Below are positions 29,940 through 33,921 of a DNA stretch of 33,921 nt, one piece after another. Source of the stretch: an uncultured Selenomonadales bacterium (GTDB lineage Bacteria > Bacillota > Negativicutes > Acidaminococcales > Acidaminococcaceae); contig OMYP01000004.1 of assembly GCA_900315345.1 (NCBI GenBank), forward strand, positions 1 through 33,921, read 5' to 3'. The notes beneath the pieces were generated by a model. The model ran no database searches. It was not told where the DNA came from and saw only the letters and a program-made list of their open reading frames with translations. Each line of letters starts with the position of its first letter. The first letter of the stretch is position 1. Position numbers and translations under genes: made by a program.

Positions 29940-29968
29940 TTGACAATTCACAAACGATATGTTATTTT
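29940..29968 (+). promoter_or_regulatory. Promoter of mntP
   Basis: TTGACA (29940-29945) and TATTTT (29963-29968) are 17 bases apart, just before the riboswitch. Confidence 0.7.
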
Positions 29969-29974
29969 ATTGCC

Positions 29975-30060
29975 GTTGTATTAGGGAGTAGCTTGCACGG
30001 CTTCGTGTAACATATTATCGTCAACACGGGAGAATTTCTCCCCGGAATATGTTTGGAAAA
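29975..30060 (+). promoter_or_regulatory. Manganese riboswitch (yybP-ykoY class)
   Basis: The conserved features are present in order: GGGAGTAGC, a GCACGGCTTCGTGT hairpin, then helix ACATATT (30010-30016) paired with AATATGT (30046-30052). This helix encloses ATCGTCAACACG, a GGAG/CTCC hairpin and CCGG. This is the two-loop architecture of yybP-ykoY RNAs, which bind Mn2+. It precedes a terminator and an mntP gene, the usual regulon, so Mn2+ should allow read-through. Confidence 0.88.
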
Positions 30061-30062
30061 GC

Positions 30063-30108
30063 GAGACTTTTACTGCAAATTTAATTTGCAGGGAAAGTCT
30101 CTTTTTTT
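30063..30108 (+). terminator. Riboswitch terminator upstream of mntP
   Basis: GAGACTTT (30063-30070) pairs with AAAGTCTC (30094-30101), and CTGCAAA with TTTGCAG inside it; seven T residues follow. Confidence 0.9.
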
Positions 30109-30181
30109 ATAGTTTTTTAATAGTTTAAACATTATAGAGAAATAATACAGAGAAAAAATTAAACGGAAGAGGAGATTTGGA

Positions 30182-30739
30182 ATGGGAATCATTGAATTAT
30201 TATTGATCGCAGTCAGCCTGGCCATGGATGCCTTTTCGGTATCCATATGCGGCAGCCTTGCTCTGGCTCCGGCTTCCCGGTTTGCCGGCGCGGTAAAATT
30301 CGGGCTTTGGTTCGGGGCCTTCCAGATCATTATGCCGGTAATAGGATACTGGGCTGCTTACCGGGCCGTTGAATATATTGAAGCATACGATCACTGGATT
30401 GCTTTTTTCCTGTTGCTTTATATCGGAATCAATATGATCCGGGAAGCGGGGGAAGAACAGGAACTTGTGGAAAGCTACAGTATGAAGCGCATGTTCCTGC
30501 TGGCGGTGGCAACCAGCATTGATGCCCTGGCCGTTGGGGTCAGTTTTGCCGTACTGGATGTAAATATCTGGACCAGCGCCTTATTGATCGGCATTGTTAC
30601 TTTTTTCATTTCTTTTATGGGCGGAACCATCGGTTTCCGGCTGGGAGAACGGTTCCGGAGTCATGCGGCCAAAGCCGGAGGAATGGTCTTATGTCTGATA
30701 GGGTTGAAGGTGTTGCTGGAACATACCGGATATCTGTAA
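30182..30739 (+). CDS. mntP: Manganese efflux pump MntP
   Basis: MntP exports Mn2+ across the cytoplasmic membrane. The 185-residue protein has six hydrophobic segments in two repeats, each with the acidic signature: SLAMDAFSVSICGSLAL near the start and TSIDALAVGVSFAVLD in the second half. GTIGFRLGERFRSHAAKAGG near the end is also typical. GAGGAG precedes the ATG. The manganese riboswitch and its terminator lie directly upstream, and a terminator follows the gene, so it is a single-gene unit. Confidence 0.95.
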   Translation: MGIIELLLIAVSLAMDAFSVSICGSLALAPASRFAGAVKFGLWFGAFQIIMPVIGYWAAYRAVEYIEAYDHWIAFFLLLYIGINMIREAGEEQELVESYSMKRMFLLAVATSIDALAVGVSFAVLDVNIWTSALLIGIVTFFISFMGGTIGFRLGERFRSHAAKAGGMVLCLIGLKVLLEHTGYL

Positions 30740-30749
30740 TTATTATAGC

Positions 30750-30786
30750 AAAGACCGCTGCTTCCTTATGGGAACGGCGGTCTTTT
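30750..30786 (+). terminator. Terminator after mntP
   Basis: AAAGACCGC (30750-30758) pairs with GCGGTCTTT (30777-30785), followed by a short T run. Confidence 0.8.
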
Positions 30787-30851
30787 CTATTGCGGATTAA
30801 TGTGATATTCTTTTTATGCAAAGTTTAATCCGGCCGATATTCGGGAAGATG

Positions 30852-30860
30852 TGTTATAAT
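30852..30860 (+). promoter_or_regulatory. Extended -10 promoter of the second solute-binding protein gene
   Basis: TG-T-TATAAT at 30852-30860. The -35 is not clear. The repeat at 30874-30943 lies between it and the start codon. Confidence 0.55.
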
Positions 30861-30873
30861 ATAAAAAACTTCA

Positions 30874-30943
30874 GGAAACACTGATTAAATGAATTTGTGC
30901 GCTTACACAAAGTAAGCATACAGACGAATTAATTAGCGGTTGC
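30874..30943. repeat. Repeat family A, copy 4 (internally deleted, in a 5' leader)
   Basis: The left end GGAAACACTGATTAAATGA and the right block CAGACGAATTAATTAGCGG match both ends of the copy at 2501. The interior is reduced to a small hairpin, GCTTAC-ACAAA-GTAAGC (30901-30916). It would be transcribed as part of the leader of the solute-binding protein gene. Confidence 0.75.
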
Positions 30944-30946
30944 TAA
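30933..30946. promoter_or_regulatory. TTAGC-N4-GCTAA dyad, site 3
   Basis: TTAGC-GGTT-GCTAA has the same core and spacing as the two sites before DUF3793. It overlaps the altered right end of repeat copy 4 and lies 20 bases before the start codon. It could be chance or a shared operator. Confidence 0.4.
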
Positions 30947-30966
30947 ACATCAGCGAGAGAAATAAT

Positions 30967-32559
30967 ATGAAAACTATCTGGAATAAAGCAATTGTCTCTG
31001 CTTTAACGGGTCTGTTTGTTCTGGCAGCAGCCGGGTGCGGAGGTGGCGTCGATAAAGAAGCTGCCAGAAAAGAAATACTGAAGGTCGGTGTGCCTGTTTT
31101 TGCCGACAATCTGGATCCGGTTGGCAATGCAGCCGGATGGACTGTGATTCGTTACGGTGTGGGGGAAACTCTGGGAAAATTTGACAGAAACATGCAAGTG
31201 ATTCCCTGGCTGGCCGAAAGCTGGAAGCCTGGCAGCGATAAACTGACGTGGACATTTACAATCAATGGGAACGCAAAGTTTTCCAATGGTCATAAAGTGA
31301 CGGCGGAAGCGGTAAAATCTTCCTTCGAACGTACACTTTCCAGGTCCGCTGAAGCAAAGAACTGGTCCGGGATTGAATCCATGCAGGCGGAGGGGCAGAC
31401 GCTGAAAATCAGAACAGCAAAACCGGTGGCCGGACTACCTGGCGTGTTGTGCGATCCCCGGTTCACTGTCATTGACACGTACGTAAAAGACCGGGACATC
31501 ATGAAAATGGGGCCGGTCTGTACGGGTCCCTATATAGTTAAGTCTTTCTCACGGGAAAAAGCGGTGCTGGAAGCCAATCCCAATTACTGGGATGGCCCGG
31601 TACCTTTTAAAGGACTGGAGATTCCTGCTATAAATGATCCGGTAGCCCGGGCCATGGCTTTACAAAAAGGGGAAGTGGATGTTGCCGCAGACATTTCTTC
31701 CGGCGACCTTGCGTTATTTAAGGATTCGCAAAAATATCGCGTCAGTGAAATTTCCTCACTTCGTTCCGTTCTGGCGCGGCTGAATATGCGAGAGGGAAAG
31801 CCCTTGTCAGATAAAAAAATCAGGGAAGCCCTGACTGCCTGTCTCGACCGGTCCGGCTACTGCAAAGTGCTGTTAAGGGACACCTTCGTTCCCGGGGGCC
31901 CGGTCTTGGCGCCTGCCCTGGGTTATGGCTATGAGGAACTGATTAAACTGCCTGCCTGTCAGCGTGATGTGGAAAAATCGAAAAAATTGCTGAAGGAAGC
32001 GGGCTATAAAGATACTAACGGCGACGGGATCGTGGATAAAGACGGAAAAAATCTGGTGCTTGATTTTGCCATCTACACAAACCGTGCGGAGCTGCCGTTG
32101 TTTGCGGAGGCTGTAAAGTCGGACGCCAGGAAGGTGGGCATCCAGATCAATGTGAAAGCCGCTGACTACACTGCTGTGGAACAACTGGGCAAAACCGGCA
32201 ATTGGGATATGCTGATCAGTGACAGTATGACAATCCGGGCCGGCAGTCCGGCCCATTATCTGGATATGTACTGGAGATCCGGTTACAATGGAAACAAATT
32301 GCAGAATTCCTCCGGCTACAGTAATCCGGAATACGATGCCTTAAGCGACGGGCTGGCAATGGAACCGGATCCGGAAAAACAGAAACATACGCTCATTGCC
32401 ATGCAGAAAATTTTGCTGGAAGATACAGCAGCAATTGTTTTCGGTTATCCCAAAACAAATATCATCAGCAGAGCAGAAATTACCGGCGCGGATATCATGC
32501 CCTGTGATTACTACTGGATTACCAGGGACTGGAAGCGAAAAGCGGCTCCTAAAAAATAA
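30967..32559 (+). CDS. Orphan solute-binding lipoprotein, SBP family 5 (full length)
   Basis: The 530-residue protein has a lipoprotein signal (ALTGLFVLAAAGC) and the complete family 5 fold: ILKVGVPVFADNLDPVGNAA, YGVGETLGKFDRNMQVIPWL, GNAKFSNGHKVTAEAVKSSF, GPVCTGPYIVKSF with NPNYWDGPVPF, and LNMREGKPLSDKKIREAL. It would bind peptides, nickel or another ligand for an ABC importer. No permease or ATPase gene is adjacent, so its transporter lies elsewhere. It is a full-length paralogue of the shortened protein at 21047. The start at 30967 has only a weak GAGAG site; the frame from 30940 begins inside the repeat. Confidence 0.9.
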   Translation: MKTIWNKAIVSALTGLFVLAAAGCGGGVDKEAARKEILKVGVPVFADNLDPVGNAAGWTVIRYGVGETLGKFDRNMQVIPWLAESWKPGSDKLTWTFTINGNAKFSNGHKVTAEAVKSSFERTLSRSAEAKNWSGIESMQAEGQTLKIRTAKPVAGLPGVLCDPRFTVIDTYVKDRDIMKMGPVCTGPYIVKSFSREKAVLEANPNYWDGPVPFKGLEIPAINDPVARAMALQKGEVDVAADISSGDLALFKDSQKYRVSEISSLRSVLARLNMREGKPLSDKKIREALTACLDRSGYCKVLLRDTFVPGGPVLAPALGYGYEELIKLPACQRDVEKSKKLLKEAGYKDTNGDGIVDKDGKNLVLDFAIYTNRAELPLFAEAVKSDARKVGIQINVKAADYTAVEQLGKTGNWDMLISDSMTIRAGSPAHYLDMYWRSGYNGNKLQNSSGYSNPEYDALSDGLAMEPDPEKQKHTLIAMQKILLEDTAAIVFGYPKTNIISRAEITGADIMPCDYYWITRDWKRKAAPKK

Positions 32560-32560
32560 T

Positions 32561-32600
32561 AAAACGCGTTGCGGACTGAATCCGTAACGCGTTTTCTCTT
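32561..32600. terminator. Terminator between convergent genes
   Basis: AAAACGCGTT (32561-32570) pairs with AACGCGTTTT (32586-32595), extended by CGGA/TCCG around a five-base loop. The minus strand also reads into a T-rich tail. Confidence 0.85.
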
Positions 32601-32694
32601 GCCGTTTTACGACGTATTCGTATTAATTATATTCTGTCTGTGTATCTTAAACCCTGCTGTGACCGGTCTTTCCTGAAAGGCTGTGAATCCTTAT

Positions 32695-33456
32695 TTACAG
32701 GAAAGGACGTGTCAGGTCATTTACAATTTCGCCGGCGATGATCAGTCCTGCCACGGAAGGAACAAAAGCCGTTGATCCGGGAATGCTGCGTTTGCCTGCC
32801 GGGATTTCTTCTGCTTCTGTCAGGGGCGTGCAGGAATCAGTGCTGTTTTCGTTTCTATCTTGTATTGGGCGGATCGGTTTTTCTTCGGAATATACAACTT
32901 TCAGAGAATCGATTCCTCTGTTCCTGCATTCTTTGCGCATGACTTTCGCCAGAGGGCACACTGAAGTTTCGTAAATATCGGCAATTTTAAACAGGGACGG
33001 GTTTGTTTTATTCCCGGCACCCATGCTGGAGATAACAGGTACGCCGGCATTTTTGGCATTTTGGATGATGGCAAGTTTTCCCGTTACCGTGTCAATGGCG
33101 TCTACCACGTAATCGTATTCCTTCATGTGGAACTGATTTTCTGTTTCCGGCAGGTAAAATACTTTATAAGTCCTTACGTTGCAGTCGGGATTAATATCCG
33201 CTATGCGCTGTTCAGCCACGTCGACCTTATACATGCCTATGGTTTTGTGGGTCGCGATGATCTGGCGGTTGATATTTGTCAGGCTGACCCGGTCATGGTC
33301 GATCAGGTCCAGGGCGCCGATACCGGACCGGGCCAGTGCTTCTGCAACGTAGCCCCCGACGCCTCCGATACCGAAAATGGCCACGCGGCAGGAAGCCAGG
33401 TGATCCATGGCTCTTTTCCCGTACAGTAATTGGGTTCTTGAAAACTGGTTTATCAT
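32695..33456 (-). CDS. tcdA: tRNA threonylcarbamoyladenosine dehydratase (TcdA/CsdL, ThiF family)
   Basis: TcdA cyclises threonylcarbamoyladenosine in tRNA to its hydantoin form using ATP. The 253-residue protein has the E1-like nucleotide-binding loop VAIFGIGGVGGYVAEALARS, DHDRVSLTNINRQ, YDYVVDAIDTVTGKLAII, the block VISSMGAGNKTNP and the later CPLAKVMRKECRNRG. This order is typical of the YgdL/TcdA group. The start at 33456 has GGGAG upstream. It is divergent from dapL and converges on the solute-binding protein gene. Confidence 0.92.
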   Translation of the reverse strand: MINQFSRTQLLYGKRAMDHLASCRVAIFGIGGVGGYVAEALARSGIGALDLIDHDRVSLTNINRQIIATHKTIGMYKVDVAEQRIADINPDCNVRTYKVFYLPETENQFHMKEYDYVVDAIDTVTGKLAIIQNAKNAGVPVISSMGAGNKTNPSLFKIADIYETSVCPLAKVMRKECRNRGIDSLKVVYSEEKPIRPIQDRNENSTDSCTPLTEAEEIPAGKRSIPGSTAFVPSVAGLIIAGEIVNDLTRPFL

Positions 33457-33575
33457 CGGTTGTACTCCCTTAAGGATAAAATAATCAAGCATAGTTCCTT
33501 TTCCTAAGTTGAATACAGTATAGCACGATACGGAATTCTTTTAAACCGGAAAAAACAGCACGTAAAAAATTTCCC

Positions 33576-33604
33576 TTTACAAAATCCCGGTGTAGTATTA
33601 CAAT
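33576..33604 (+). promoter_or_regulatory. Promoter of the dapL leader
   Basis: TTTACA (33576-33581) and TACAAT (33599-33604) are 17 bases apart. Transcription should start near 33611, just before the hairpin at 33615. Confidence 0.75.
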
Positions 33605-33614
33605 AAAAAAGTAG

Positions 33615-33671
33615 GCAACAAAGGTGTTGCGGATATTTGTATCCGTAAGTCTTTGTTGCTTTTCTTTTTTT
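33615..33671 (+). terminator. Terminator at the very start of the dapL transcript
   Basis: GCAACAAAG (33615-33623) pairs with CTTTGTTGC (33651-33659), with an inner CGGATA/TATCCG hairpin, followed by TTTTCTTTTTTT. It begins within a few bases of the predicted transcription start. Confidence 0.8.
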
Positions 33672-33751
33672 CCGGAGCGATCCGGAACGCAGTTGACAGC
33701 CGCAGGATCGAGAAGGTCATCTGGGGGGAACGCGGCTGTCCTGCAACTGCG
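33671..33751 (+). ncRNA. Candidate structured leader RNA of dapL
   Basis: First comes a hairpin TCCGGA-GCGA-TCCGGA (33671-33686) with a GNRA-type loop. It is followed by a long hairpin: CGCAGTTG (33688-33695) with CAACTGCG (33744-33751), and ACAGCCGC (33696-33703) with GCGGCTGT (33732-33739). A CCTG bulge lies on the 3' side, and the 28-base purine-rich loop contains GGGGGG. It does not match the lysine riboswitch or a T-box as I know them. Confidence 0.5.
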
Positions 33752-33779
33752 GAAATATGAATGAAGGAGTTTTACTTAT

Positions 33780-33921
33780 ATGGCCTGGGTCAATGAGAAT
33801 TACACAGCCCTGCAGGACAGTTATCTGTTTTCGCAGGTTGCCCATAAAGTGGCGGACTATTCTGCCGCACATCCGGAAACAAAGATCATCCGTCTCGGAA
33901 TAGGGGATGTAACCCTTCCTC
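33780..33921 (+). CDS. dapL: LL-diaminopimelate aminotransferase, 5' end only
   Basis: The 47 visible codons read MAWVNENYTALQDSYLFSQV, AHKVADYSAAHPETKIIRLG and IGDVTLP. NENY..LQ.SYLFS and IIRLGIGDVT are the N-terminal signature of DapL, a PLP enzyme that makes LL-diaminopimelate from tetrahydrodipicolinate in lysine and peptidoglycan synthesis. AAGGAG lies about ten bases before the ATG. The window ends within the gene. The long structured leader upstream suggests regulation, perhaps by lysine or cell-wall supply. Confidence 0.92.
   Translation, partial: MAWVNENYTALQDSYLFSQVAHKVADYSAAHPETKIIRLGIGDVTLP

Noticed and set aside
33720..33737. T-box motif before dapL
   Set aside because: GGGGGGAACGCGG looks like the T-box antiterminator sequence, but the conserved order is not met and the terminator is upstream instead of downstream.

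Overview
The window looks like chromosomal DNA of an anaerobic Firmicutes-type bacterium. Negativicutes, near Acidaminococcaceae, is my best inference, but there is no rRNA to test it. The basis is Gram-positive style GGAGG ribosome sites, flavodoxin and iron-sulfur flavoprotein genes, DUF3793 and DUF3842 proteins, an LL-diaminopimelate aminotransferase, and a glycine riboswitch in front of an AGCS symporter. Most of the window is short operons of metabolic and transport genes. I saw no CRISPR array, rRNA, tRNA or complete insertion sequence.

Layout. 1-2474 (minus): a five-gene operon whose first gene is a Tat-signal lipoprotein of the flavodoxin/iron-sulfur type. It is followed by a close cytoplasmic paralogue and tatB-tatA-tatC, so exporter and probable cargo share one transcript. 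2499-5027: a palindromic repeat, a MerR-like fragment, a LysR regulator and a secreted HSL-type hydrolase. 5407-7984 (plus): membrane-anchored flavodoxin, DUF3842, HD-domain protein and LysR regulator. 8147-10802: MATE and EamA exporters. 10822-13135: a small probable island with a lone phage-type helicase-like ATPase and a truncated Rpn/PD-(D/E)XK fragment. 13366-20637: radical SAM protein, glycine riboswitch with Na+:amino-acid symporter, HAD phosphatase, threonine-synthase-like enzyme, LysR regulator divergent from a SnoaL-like protein, and a DUF362 protein.

20638-33921: an unusually short orphan solute-binding lipoprotein, a secreted acetolactate decarboxylase with a structured leader, and an LpdD-like protein. 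Then come ptsI-ptsH in reversed order, with an HPr lacking Ser46, a TauE/SafE exporter, a small cysteine-containing protein and an EamA transporter. These are followed by a DUF3793 gene with an internally deleted flavodoxin pseudogene, a manganese riboswitch with mntP, a second orphan solute-binding lipoprotein, tcdA, and the start of dapL behind an unusual leader.

The strongest non-gene signals are these: a family of palindromic intergenic repeats sharing the same ends (2501, 8001, 9695, 30874, and a remnant at 4002); two well-supported riboswitches; a TTAGC-N4-GCTAA dyad that occurs twice before DUF3793 and once before a solute-binding protein; and several promoter-plus-hairpin units (20846-20969, 22364-22490, 24011-24126, 33576-33751) that no gene explains. 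All assignments come from reading the sequence; no database search was run.
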